Shown in pieces: positions 19,706 through 31,059 of a stretch of DNA of 64,000 nt (its first letter is position 1; each line of letters opens with the position of its first letter). The stretch spans positions 106,526 to 170,525 of the forward strand of contig VFIW01000121.1 of assembly GCA_006386115.1 (NCBI GenBank), given 5' to 3'. Below the pieces are notes generated by a model that had not been told where the DNA came from, made no database searches, and was given only the letters and a program-made list of their open reading frames with translations. A program made the position numbers and the translations under genes. The stretch comes from Globisporangium splendens. Lineage: Eukaryota; Oomycota; Peronosporomycetes; Pythiales; Pythiaceae.

Positions 19706-21037
19706 CGCGATCTGGAGTTGGATGAACGAAGCGCAAGTATCCTAAGACTGCTGGAGTGTGGTGAGTGGGCTCGAGATTAATCGGAAGTGAGTAGCCACTC
19801 GTACCGCGCAGTTTTTTGGCCGATTTGCACTTCTGCTTCAGTTGGTTTCGAACTAAAGGTGTTGCGCGTTGCGAAGTCCCAGGTGTGAAGTTTATATAAA
19901 GATCACCCGCTCGGCAGAGAAATACGCGCACACACACAAAGATACCCACGATCGCGCAGCGAGACGCGAAAAAAGGCGATTAACCGAGTTGCAATCTCTG
20001 CTCGAGAGCGATAAATAACCTTTGCGCTGGCAGCGACAGCGCTTCTATTATGAACGGCGAACGTGTGCTATTCCCAGGACGCTTGCCCGGTCCCATGCTA
20101 ACGAAGAACACAGCGCATATAAAAAGCTCTGTTTGGCACCGTCCCGCATGTCCCACGTGCATTCGCGCTCCGAAGAGGTCAGCATGGCGAAGGATCCCTT
20201 GAGATCGCATATGCTGCCGTGGTAGTTGAATGCCGATGCCAACAGGTGCAACAATGGGAACCAGTGTGTAGAGGAGCCACTCGATTGAAGAACGCGATCA
20301 TATGACTAGCGTGTTAACTTAGTCCAACACCTTCATCTCAGCAAGTTTGTAGCACCAGGGCACGACCGAAGTGTTCAGCTTTTTCCATCGGGTTTGAAGA
20401 AGAAATCACACGAACGAGGTGTCAACCAGATGGTGCGACCGAGTGGTCGTATTAATCGTGCGGTTGTGCCAACGCCAACATCACCGAAGGATGATTCTGG
20501 TGCGACGGTGAGCAGGGAGCTCGAGTCTGGGAGGCTCACTATCGCTTTGCGGGGTGGATAAACCACAGTCAGCACCATCGTTGCTCAGCGCACGCAGCTC
20601 TTCAACTCAGCAAAGCCATGTGTCCACCACACAAAAGGTCCAAATGTCTATGTTGCACGTATGTTGCAACAGTCTTGAAGCCATGTTGCTCGTCCCCAGG
20701 TTTGTCACGCAGCAAACTCACCACCAAGACCTACTGACAGTGTCTACCATGCCTCTCTTTCACCATTGCATCGACTTGTGCACGCCGTCAAGCAACATTG
20801 CCTGCACAACGTGTAATTCCGCTTTGCACAGCCTGTGACACCAATCAAAACGTGCCCAGGTTTGTCGGGTCGGGTTTGCTTCGCACCAGCTGCACAGCTC
20901 ATAAACCCGCCCATGACCCACGACTGGTTTATGTTGACGCTCACATAAAGGGGGGATCTTCGGCACGAAGAAGGCGGAAGAGAAGGAAGAAGCAGCTCCA
21001 CGCCTCAGTTCACGCGCTACAGACGCCCTGTTAGACG
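19706..21037. other. 1.3-kb intergenic region upstream of the cold-shock gene
   Basis: Serves as the divergent flank of the 19705 gene and the 21038 gene. Contains a short CA tract at 19927-19938. The frames here (up to 94 codons) have no recognisable domain. Two similar segments CCCAGGTTTGTC occur at about 20696 and 20858. No RNA gene seen. Confidence 0.45.
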
Positions 21038-24000
21038 ATGTTCCGCTCTCCGCAGCCAGGGGACTGGGCCGCCGACGATGACGACGACGTCGAGGTCGTG
21101 CCGGCGCCGATCGCGATGCCCAGCGGCGGTGCAGCGGTGGCGTCACCCCCGCCAGCGTCGGGGAAGAAGAAGCCGTCTGCAGCGAGTGGCGCGAGCCGCA
21201 ATAGCAGCAGCAACAGTGTGGCGGTGAATAGCAACAGCAACGGTAATAGAAGTGCACGCAATGCGCCTCGAGAGTCGAGTGACGAAGACGCGGCGCAACC
21301 GCCCAAGCCGAACCGATGGGATCAGTACCGAGAGCAACAAGCGAGCCGCGGTCGGAATAATAACGACTACGACATTCGAGACAGCCGCGAATACAACCGC
21401 AGCGGCTATGGCGGTGGCCGTGATAGTGGATACGGACGTGATGGTGGCTATGGTCGTGACAGCGGATATGGTCGTGACAGCGGATATGGTCGTGACAGTG
21501 GATACGGACGTGATATTGGACGCGACAGCCGACGTCAACACGTGGAGCTCCCCGTCGAAAAGGGCATCGTGGTCTCCATCAAAGAGAGTTTCGGCTTTGT
21601 CAGGTACACCGCAGTCTTTGTATATTGCATTGGAGATGTCGTTTATTTGTATGCGAGTATGTTAATTGATGTATGCATATGACGCATCGACAGCTGCATG
21701 GACCGCGAAGGCGATTTGTTTTTCCACATCACAGAAGCGCCCGTGGACGTGCAGTTGCAGGACGAGGTCGAGTTTCGTGTCAAGTACAACCAGCGCTCGG
21801 CCAAGGACATTGCGTGCCAATTGGTGACGCTCCCGAAAGGCACGATCGTGTTTGAAGATGTACGTTTGCGTGGTTGCATGAGTTTGGTGGTGGTGATGGC
21901 GATAGTTTGTGTGCTTATCCTAATGCTTGTGGTGTTGCTTTTGTTGCGCTTCTTCTAGACCTCGGAGGAGTTTTTCGACGGTATCGTGACGCGAGGAGTC
22001 CGCAGTAGCTCTTCGTACTCCAGTAGCTCCTACGACGCGCGTCAACAGCAGCAGCGCGAAGAGACCCACGGATTGATCGAGATTACGAAAGCTGATGGTG
22101 GCAAAGACAAGAGCGAAGGCGACAGCAAACAGGAAAGCCCAGCGGACGAGAATGCGACCGAGCCAAAGGGTCAATTTGCTCAGCGTCAGCAGCGCGACGT
22201 GGTTCGGTACAATAGCGAAAGTCTTGCGGGCAAGCAACAGGAATCCGCTGGAGACGAGGATAAGGAGCACGATGCGGAAAGTGCGGAGCAAAACAAGAAG
22301 CCACGTCGCACGAGTAAGAAAGTGCCGCACTATGGGGATGAAGTCCGCTTCCGCATTGCGACCCATCGGAAAACGGGTGTGAAGCGCGCCGTCGAGCTCA
22401 CGATCACGGTGTCTGCGAAGGAGAAATTGGACAAGGAAATCGAGCGCAAACTGGCGACCATGACCCGCGAAAACGGCGTCGTCGACCAAATGAAAGCCGG
22501 CGGCGGGTTCATCAAGTGCTGCGATCGCCTCGACGACGTGTACTTTCCGTTCCATGAGATCCGCGAAAGTGAGGACGAACAGGTCGATGCTGCTGCTGGG
22601 GTGAACGATGAAGAAGATGGCGCGAAGAAGGCGTCGTCAGGGCGTCGTGGGGCTCCAGGAGGAGGCAAACAGAGCGGGAAGAAGGCAGGTTTGCGCATGG
22701 GAGATGAAGTTTCGTTCTATGTCTACGAAGAGAAAGAGGATGAGTCGGGTCGGTCGCGACCGCGGCTGACTGCACTGCGCGTGCAGAAGTTGCCACCGGG
22801 AACGGTGTCGTTTGAAGAGCTGATTCGCGCGAACGTGGAAGGTTCGGTGACGAAGATTCCAAAAGAACCACGCAACGGCCCCGAAGTGATTGGCATGATC
22901 ACGCCAACAAACACTGTGGTGGCGACTCCGGCGGCGACTGAGAATAAGGAAAACGCTGGTGCTGGTAGCATTGAGAATGTACAACCAAAGGAGCCTGCTG
23001 CCAACGAGGATGCAGCGAAGGACATGGCGGCGACGGTCCCAGCATCTCCAAAGAAGAAGAAAAATGCTGCAAAAGATAGCAAGAAGAAGAGCAAGAACGG
23101 CATTCCATTCCGACTTTCGGACGCGCACGACATGAGCTACGTGCCGCTGGTCGGTGATGTCGTTTTGTTCGATGAAGTGCTGGACAAGCGAAGCGGCAAG
23201 AACAAGGCTGTGAATGTTCGCGTCGTGAAGCTGAACCCAAAGAACCGTGAGACTGGCGTGATCACGTCGGTGAAGGACGAGTTTGGGTTCATCAAATGCG
23301 TCGACCGTCCGACGGATGCCTACTTTCGCTTTTCCGACGTCATGAGCGCGCACCGCGACTTTAGAAATGGCACGGAAGTCGCCTTTGATGTGACTATTGA
23401 CGTGTCGAAACAGGACAGTGCGCGCGCCACGCGTGTGGAGATCCTACCGCAAGGGACAATCCAGTGGGAGGCTCCTGTGGAGCAAGGTATAATGGGCGAA
23501 GTCATCGCGCTTCCATCCTCGCTTCTTCGAGGTGGCAACAGTCGAGGAAACAGCGTGAAGCCGTCGCAAAAGGTGACGCAAGGTCGCATTCGATTCGAAT
23601 CGTCAGACAAGAAGTTTTGGCTCGAATATCTTCCAGAGCTGAAGCAGAAGGTTGACAAGACCTTTTTGCTTGCAGCGGGTGAGAAAGTCAAAGAACCAGT
23701 CAAACAAGGCGGAGACGATGAGCCAAAGAAGGAAATTAAACTCGCCTTCCCAAGTTCGCTGTCCAAGTACGAGCGCGCTGCGATTCACCAGTACTGCGAT
23801 TTCCTCGAGATCAAGCACCAAAGCTCCGGCGATGGCCCACACCGGCATCTAGAGCTCGTTGCGAGCCAGAACGTATCGATGAAGGATGACGCACTCAGTA
23901 GTCTTCCCACTCTTGAAGTCGACTTCAAAGCTGAAGATCTCTCGGAAGTCCGATATGATCCTCACATTGGGGATCGTGTGAAATTCAACATTGTCCTGGC

Positions 24001-25366
24001 AAAGCGAACAAAGCAGTTTTTGTGCAAGTCTATCGTGTGCGTGGAAGCAGCGGCTGGTTCTTCTTCCAAGTCTGCGAACAAGAATAAAGCGGACAAAGAG
24101 CAACAGCAGCAGCGTGGAGAGGGATTCGTCGTGTCGGTGAAGAGCGAAGGATTCGGGTTTATCGAGCCTGTGAACACTGCTGGCGTCGACGAGAACCTGT
24201 TTTTCCACATCAAGGAGATCCTGACGGGCGAGACGTTGGAGAGCTTGAAAGAAGGCATGGAAGTGCAGTTCACGGTGAGCTTCGACGAGAAAAAGAAGAA
24301 AACCCGAGCTATTGCGATCTCTGTGGTGCCGGCGGGCACGATTAAGAAAGTGGAGCCGCAGGTCTTGAGAGGTGTTGTCACGCGTCCAAGTCTGCTGCAT
24401 CGATTGAAGGCAACTAAGGGCAACCGCTTTGGAAAAAACGCTGCGAAGCAAACCTCCAGCACTGTGGGCAAGATTCGCGTTGTGGTGGCTGGCGAGGAGA
24501 AAACTGACGACGGTACTGCGGAGGAGGACGAAGAGGACGACGAGCAGGAGGACGACGAGCAAGACGATGCCGACGCGTCTGCTGAAGAGACTGCCGAAGA
24601 AAAGGCGGCAGAGCCTTCGGTGGCCACGGAGAAGGACAAGAAGCAGCCGAAGCAGAAGCAAAGCAACAAGCCGAAGAAGAGTGTGTACTCGTACAACATC
24701 AAGGACATTGTGGACCACAGCGTCGTGCTTCGTGAGGGCGACGAGGTCGAGTTTTTAGCGCACGCATCGGTCAAGGGCTTGCGGGCATCGAAGATCCGCG
24801 TGGTCGCATTGCACGCCAAGCAGGGTGTCGTGACGAAGGTGACGGACGACTTTAGCGGCTTCATTCGTGTGGACGGCGACGAGGGTCTCGAGATCCCGTT
24901 TGCTGCGCGAAACGTGCTCCGTGGGGACGTGCTTGGAGAGGGCGACCGCGTCGAGTTTGCGCATTCGATGGTGAAACCCTCGACGACGCGGAAACTTGGT
25001 ACTGCAGCAGCGGCAAAAGCCAGCGATAGTGAGGCTGTTGTAGGGGAGGAGAGCAAGGATGCGGATGTCAAAGAAGCGGAAAAGGAGAGTGACCCAGAAA
25101 AGCCGTTCGTCGGTCAAGCCACCAGTGTCTTGCGTCTGTCAGCGGCGTCCAACTTGGACACTCGAACGGCGCGTGCGCCTCGCGTTGTGAACTCGTCGTT
25201 GCTCCAGGCGATGCGTTCGGTGGGAGCCACCGCCGTCGTGTCGTCTCGAATGGCAAAAGGTCCAGACGGCACGCGCGGCTTTAAGGAAGGCTGGCGCACG
25301 ATCCCAACAGCAGCGGCGGCGCCAACAACCAGTGCTCCTGCTGAGGCAACTGCGCCGCCATCGTAA
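21038..25366 (+). CDS. CSDE1/UNR-like multi cold-shock-domain RNA-binding protein (three exons)
   Basis: Inferred splicing: exons 21038-21603, 21694-21859 and 21959-25366, giving 1379 aa. The intron junctions (CAG|GTACAC...GACAG|C and GAT|GTACGT...TTCTAG|ACC) restore an otherwise split first cold-shock domain (SFGFVSCMDREGDLFFH), and intron 2 has a CTAAT branch-like site. I count five canonical domains, at about residues 173, 415, 675, 965 and 1199, with cores such as EFGFIKCVDRPTDAYF and GFGFIEP. Between them lie four degenerate domains. This alternation of five canonical and four non-canonical domains is the CSDE1/UNR layout. The N-terminus is acidic, then has SGYGRD repeats (about 130-160) resembling RGG-type regions; a long acidic Glu/Asp stretch precedes the last domain. 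CSDE1 proteins bind mRNA in the cytoplasm and regulate translation and decay. Confidence 0.88.
21410..21530 (+). repeat. In-frame minisatellite encoding GYGRDS repeats
   Basis: About six tandem copies of an 18-bp unit (GGATATGGTCGTGACAGC and variants) inside exon 1 of the cold-shock gene, encoding a Gly-Tyr-Gly-Arg-Asp-Ser repeat of low-complexity RNA-binding type. Copy number could vary between isolates. Confidence 0.8.
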
Positions 25367-25582
25367 GTCGACTTGTCGTCTGTGAGTATAAATGCGCGTG
25401 TCGACCGATTCAACATGCTCCTGGCTGTGTATAACCAATCAGCCGTTCGCCTTTGTCGCGACGTGTGAGAAAAAAGGAAAGCAAACAGGTAATCTTCTAG
25501 ATCATTGGATAGGAAAACAATATAACCCCACTTTGACATTCTGTGGTAGGTTGGTTGCCGTTCCAGCGTCTCATTCTCGCCG

Positions 25583-28500
25583 TCATTTCCCGCTGCTCGT
25601 GGACTCACTACGCAGGCTGCACACATACAACGCTAGGAACTTTTCGACGCGGCTCTCGAGGGAGATGTACGGGTCCGGGAACTTGTGGCACGCGATCGTG
25701 ATCGTGGCTTCCTCGAACTCTTCGTACGCGAGCTCGTCGTCCTCCGAGGCGCCCATCAAGTTGACGGTGCTGCCGGCCAGCGCCGACATTGTCAGCAGCC
25801 CAATGGACGAGTTTGCACTCGTCGTCGTGGATCCGTTGTTGCTACTGCTGCTACTCCCGTCGTGCGCTCGCTTGGTTCGGACCACTTTTCGCAGCAGCGC
25901 AAGCACTTTTTCGCTGTTGAACGTCACGTCCTGGATGCCCTTGTCGAGGAGGCACTGGCTGAACGTGAACGCTGTCATGCGCGGGCGTTTCCGCGTCGCA
26001 CCCTTCTTCTTCGTATCCTCCACGGCGTACTTGCTGTACAGATCTTTGAGCTCGTCGGCGTGCTTGATCAGCAGTCGCTGGATCTTGGGCTCCTCGACTT
26101 GCTTGCGGAACAGATCGGCGTCGGCGCGGAACGCGAACGGGAGAATGAAGTTGTCGGTGAAGAGGTAAATGGCCTCGGAGAGCGTGATGCGATGGTGCTC
26201 AGCGGTGTACTTCTTGCGCGCGACGCGGACGATCGCCTCGAGAAAGTCCACGGGCGCCACGACACGGTGCGCACTCAGGTTTGTCTACAACAGCGAAGCC
26301 AAAGCAAAAAGGTGAGAATCGGGGTCACCACCATGCAAGCAGGTTCGTCGCACCTGCTTTGGATCTATTTTCTTGATGATATTATACACGTCATTGGCCG
26401 TGAACGTGGCGTCGAGAACCCGACAATCATCGAGCAATTCGATGATATCTCCCAGCGAGATCGTCTCGTTCACGATGCCGCTCCGCGTCGCATATCCGCG
26501 GTAGATGCACGCCAAGTCGCAGTAGATCGTGAGCAAGCAACTCTGGAGCAGCTTCATCTCCCACGCGAAGTCTTCAAACGGGAGCTCCAGATCTTGCAGT
26601 TTGTGCCTGGGCACTTTTGAAAACGCTTCGTTCTCGTCGCTGTTGGCGTCCAAACGCACCGACACACCGGCTTTGCCGCGTGCGAGCCGCGCGTACGATA
26701 AAAAGCACTTCCTCATCACGATGCGTACGCTTTTCCACCACAACAAGTTGCTTTCGCGCGCCTTTTGGTCTTCGACATCGAGTTTCCGCTTCAAGTCCAA
26801 GGTCTGCGCGAGCGCCAGCTTCATTCGAGAACTCAGCGTCGAGTCCTCGCTGCTCGTCGCGTTTGCGGCGATGGTGCCAGAAATGCTCAATGAAGCCGAC
26901 GGTGGCGCTGTCGTGATGGCACCCTCGCGAAGTTCGCGCCATTTCGTCTTAGCGGACGACAACTGGAGCTTGAAGTCGTTGCACATCGCGTAGAACGAGT
27001 CGTCCAAGCAGGGCGAAAACGTCGCAAACAGGTACGACAAGCTCGCAAAGTTGAATTCGGCGTCGCCCGCGAGGATGTCCTTGGTGTTGAGCATGTCCAT
27101 GGGCAGCCGCATGGCCTGACCGATCGTGTTGATCATCAGCTCGACGCGCTTCTCGGGATTCTCCTCTTTCTTCATGTGCTCCAAGTACCGCTCTATCGCG
27201 ATCTCGGTCAGGTCTTCACCATTTTCGCGGAGCACCGATGTCGCTTCGAGTTTGGACGACACGACTCCTGGCGGCCGCTTGGGGCGTACTTTGCACATCG
27301 CCTGGTGCAACACCTTGGTGAGCACGACGAAGATCTTGCCGTCGTTGAGACTAGAGTGGAAATTGAGCATTCGTGGCGGCGCGAGCGTCGGCAACCACTC
27401 CGGTCCGTGCTTTTGCACCAGCGTATTGACCCATTGCATCAGAATCTTTTCGGTGCGGTCTGTGGAAGCGTCGTGCGACGTGAAGAAGCTGCTACCAGCG
27501 GTGCCATTGGACGTTGAAATGCTCGAAGATGACTCTACTTTGGCGGCCACCATGCCATTATTTGCTTGTGCTGCCGAAGCAGAAGCTGCTGAAGTCATCG
27601 GCGCGCTCTCGAGCTCCACGAGTGGGTTGTAAAACGCTTGGCACTCGGGCTTATCCAGCGACTGCACGATCTCCTTCGTGAACACATTCGCGAGATTCTG
27701 GCGCCCTTCGTTCGTCGCAAGCTGCTCGACCCGAGTCTCCATGTGCTGGAACACGGCGGTCACCAACTGGAACGCGGTCTTCTCGTAGTCGCTGCTCTCG
27801 GCCTTAATGCGCTCGAGTTCCTTTGGGTCGATGACTTGCTTTTCCAGCGCCGCGATGCGCTCGTGCACGTTCTGGAGCTCCTTGCGCAGTGCGAGTAGCT
27901 CCTGATTCTTTTGCACGAGCTGCTGCTGTTGCGTGGCGCGCACTTGCTGCAATTTCGCCATGTCGTCACGATGCACGTCACGCTGCACTTTCGCGTTGGA
28001 CGTGATCTCAAACACGTCGCCGTGCAACGTTGCAATTTGTGTGTTCTTCTCGCGCGTGACTTGCTGCTACGACTCGGCGAAGAGCATCGCGCCGACGATG
28101 CGGCGCTTGTAGATGAACTCGCGCCACGTCGTAAAACACCGGTGTAGCGACGATTGCTGCAAGGTGCGCATCGCTTGTAGTCGCCGTTGCTTGTTCTGTC
28201 GCACCTGGGTCTGCCAGATCTCGAACAGCCATTGCACGATCACGGCCGAGATCTTGGTGAACGCGCGCCATCGCCTTCTCGAAGAGCACTTCGACCGAGC
28301 GGATGATCTGTTTCTTGTACGTGGCGCCATCTCGCTGCTTGAAATGGGAAAAGCACGCCATGCACATCTCGGCGTATGCGTCACATCCGGCGCACCGTTG
28401 ACTGTGTCGCTGCGGATGGCTCATGCAGTTGGGTTTGCTGCGGCTGTTTGTAGCCGCGAACAGTGGGGACGATGGTGACGAGGTCAGTAGTGAAGCTGAC

Positions 28501-29057
28501 ATCGGATGACTAAATAAATCGGCGGTACCAGCAAATGCGTCCTTGTCCACGATGGTCGACATGGCAACCAGCGGCGCGATCTGGGTCATTTGCTTTCGTG
28601 CGCGCATCTCAACGGGTGCGCTCTCTGGCCGTGACTGGTAGAGTAGCTGCTGTTGTGACCCTGTGTGATTCTCATAGGACGCGAGGAGCGCGTGAAGCGT
28701 GGCGGTGGATGCCAGCGATGGCGCATCTGTTATTGTTGCTGTACCGATGGTCGTTGATGGATACCGATATTTTCGGTTGCGATTGTTGTTGCTTGTGTCC
28801 TCGAATGCACCAAACGGAACGCCGTTCGTAGGCATCAATGCCGAGATGTGGCTCGTATGCTTCTTTGCTCCAGACTGTTGTGGGCTGCGAGCTGCCTCTG
28901 TTACTGCTGGAGTGAGGTGACGCTGCTGGGGCGACTGCAATGGGGACGACGACTGCTGCTGCTGCTTTCGGAAGTTGACGGGGGACCCGACGATTTGCTG
29001 AGATGGCACGACGCGGTTCGCTGTCTGCTCGGTGCTGAGTAGCGCACTCGGATTCAT
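25583..29057 (-). pseudogene. Calponin-homology/coiled-coil protein gene with a frameshift and an in-frame stop
   Basis: One gene, read from ATG 29057 (MNPSALLSTEQ) to 25583. The N-terminal 260 residues are Ser/Gln-rich with a Cys/His cluster (CAGCDAYAEMCMACF). Then comes a tryptophan-rich helical region (VQWLFEIWQTQ...CFTTWREF), a coiled coil, a calponin-homology-like domain (KILMQWVNTLVQKHG to SLSYLFATFSP) and a helical C-terminus. Two lesions break it: an extra base in the GCGCGCG run at 28262-28268 shifts the frame, and TAG at 28067-28069 interrupts between FAES and QQVTREK in the same frame. A 69-bp intron (26285-26353, CAG|GTGCGA...TTGTAG|ACA) joins KKIDPKQ to TNLSAHR in phase. A good initiator sits at 29063-29078. 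CH domains often bind actin or microtubules. It may be an intact gene with sequence errors or a young pseudogene. Confidence 0.7.
26285..26353 (-). other. 69-bp intron in the calponin-homology gene
   Basis: Minus-strand GTGCGA...GTTGTAG. Removal in phase 0 joins the upstream frame ending DPKQ to TNLSAHRVVAPVDF and removes the TAG at 26285-26287. Size and boundaries are typical of oomycete introns. Confidence 0.7.
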
Positions 29058-29062
29058 TATCG

Positions 29063-29078
29063 ACTGTGGAGTATGAGC
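29063..29078 (-). promoter_or_regulatory. Oomycete initiator of the calponin-homology gene
   Basis: Minus-strand GCTCATACTCCACAGT matches the initiator consensus at about 11 of 16 positions with a perfect GCTCAT start. The predicted start near 29074 gives a 5' leader of about 16 nt before ATG 29057, supporting that start. Confidence 0.5.
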
Positions 29079-29327
29079 GAGACCAACAAATTAAAACAGT
29101 GGTCAATACCTCGCAGCACCACAGTCACAGAAGCTCTTTTCGTTGCTGCTTGCGCCTCGTGGAGTTGCCGAGATCAATGCACAACGACTGGGGAGATATG
29201 TTTTTTGAAACGGACCAGACGATCGCTGACATGGCCATTAATATCTGCGAGACACCAAATCGGTAAAGCGATCACATGCACATGTGAATCGCGTCGAGGC
29301 GCCAGGGGAAGAAGCTGTGGTATTTGA

Positions 29328-29577
29328 TTATTCGTCCTTGTACATTCCACGAGTCACGCCCTGTTCTTTGGCTTGCTGAGCGGCAAACTGATTGAAGATC
29401 GGAGTCACAAATGCGTTGCTGCTACCGAAATGCTGGAGAACCAGATCTTGCTGTTCCTCCCAGTGTCAAAGCTACGAGCTTCACGTCAAACACGAGTCCA
29501 TCGCCGAATCGGCTCTTCAGGTGCTGCACACTTCCCAGGCGCCGCAAGCGACCACCGACCATGATGCCCGCACGGGG
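29328..29577 (-). pseudogene. ABCA transporter relic with internal deletion
   Basis: The minus strand encodes [20 protein letters not shown] then a diverged VKLVALTL, matching the sequence after NBD2 of both ABCA genes. After AFVTP it jumps directly to IFNQFAAQQAKEQGVTRGMY and a TAA at 29328-29330. Compared with copy 1 (about 5975 to 6338) roughly 360 bp is deleted, and a frame disruption lies around 29440-29470. Similarity stops near 29577, so only the last few percent of a third ABCA gene survives, inverted relative to the two intact copies. Confidence 0.85.
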
Positions 29578-31059
29578 ACCTCAATGTCGTGCTCACCGCT
29601 TCTCACAAGCAACAATCGTCCAAATCGCATTCCTGCAGTCTTGAGAGGCGTGACTCGAGCGCGGATCAGTATTTCTTTTTTTTGATATCATTCGATGAAA
29701 AACACACGTGCTCATTCAAATCCAGGATAGTTGATTCAGCGCGTGCACTGGGATCAATTTGAAATGTAAGAAAAAAGTGAAACGCTTGCAGGACGCATGA
29801 AGTCGGGCTGTGCAGGTATGAGGGGTACGCGACACGGTGGTCGCGTTTCGGTACAGAGCAGTTCCTATGGCGAGTCCGTCCTTAGACGCCGATTCCGTCC
29901 ACAATGGTTGTGGAAAGCCCTGTTGCTTCCCCACTGCTACGTGCACTCTTCTCTCGGGGCAAAGTTTGCCATGGCAAAGTCGAAGTCGAAAGCTCATCTT
30001 ACCATAGGAAAGTCCGAGTCTGATTCCAGTTATGACGTCGCGCCAGAAAGACGAAACCACACAACAATCAGCGTCTTTGTGTCTCACAAGCTCAAATGCA
30101 CTTGGCCAAGTGCGGACTGCTGATTTAGCACCAGCGACGAGATGATGGCCACGTCACTGGACAGCGGACAAAGGAGTTTTGTTTTTTAACGTGGGATGAT
30201 TGGCTAGTGAGAATATGGTAATCAATCATGTCGTTGTCCTTGGAGCAATCCGGAAAATCCTGTACAGTTTATCGGACGTGGATATCAGACGGAATAATCG
30301 AGCCAACGCGTCACGAGACCAGACGGAGCGCAATCTCGCTGACGCACGTGCACCCACAACAGCAATCCCGAGCTTCTTTCGCTCTCCTTTGCAAGTTTCC
30401 AGCAAGAGAACGCGTCCAAAATATGGCTCAACACGTTTGCGATTTGGGCTTTTTTCTCTCCTCCATCATTGCTGCCAATAGCCCTTCGTTTGATTGTGCG
30501 CATCTCGGCTACTTTCTGACCATGCCATGGACATTTTTCACAAGGAACCTCTCCATCCTGCAGACGGAACCAAACGGGGGAAGCACAAGCACCAGCTGCT
30601 GACTTGTATCCTGGATTTGAGCCGCCTTTGTTTTTGCAGCGAGACAGGTCAAAAACACCTTTTTTGCATCGAGGTGTTGAGTGACTTGCACAAATCACTA
30701 GGCTAAAGTATATGAAGTCGTGTCGCACTGTCTCTTTTTAGTTGTGGTAATCGACAATGCAGCACTCGCGGGGTAAACATCCGAGTTTACTAGCCAATCA
30801 GTAGTCTTTCTCTTGAGTTTTGGCCAATCACCATTCAATAAAGAGTGGCATTTCCAAAAAGACAATCGTCCATGTTAGCGCGCATGAGGAGACAAGCACA
30901 TGCGGGGCGCTGTGTGGGGCTGACCCCCAGACGGCACCGCGACGTCCGAGCGGACAACCAAGCGCCTCAGAACCCATTCGACGCCGTCCCGCGCATTCGA
31001 CTTGACCCAGCAGCGCAGAGAAAGCGACAGGAACCTTTGTAGTACGACTCGCGCAATTC
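29578..31059. other. 1.5-kb region between the ABCA relic and ABCA copy 2
   Basis: No gene recognised. Open frames (up to 162 codons) are shadows or lack domains. A CCAAT word lies near 30826 and an initiator-like GCGCATTCGACTTGAC at 30991-31006, about 55-70 nt before the ABCA ATG, matching the consensus only moderately. Confidence 0.5.
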
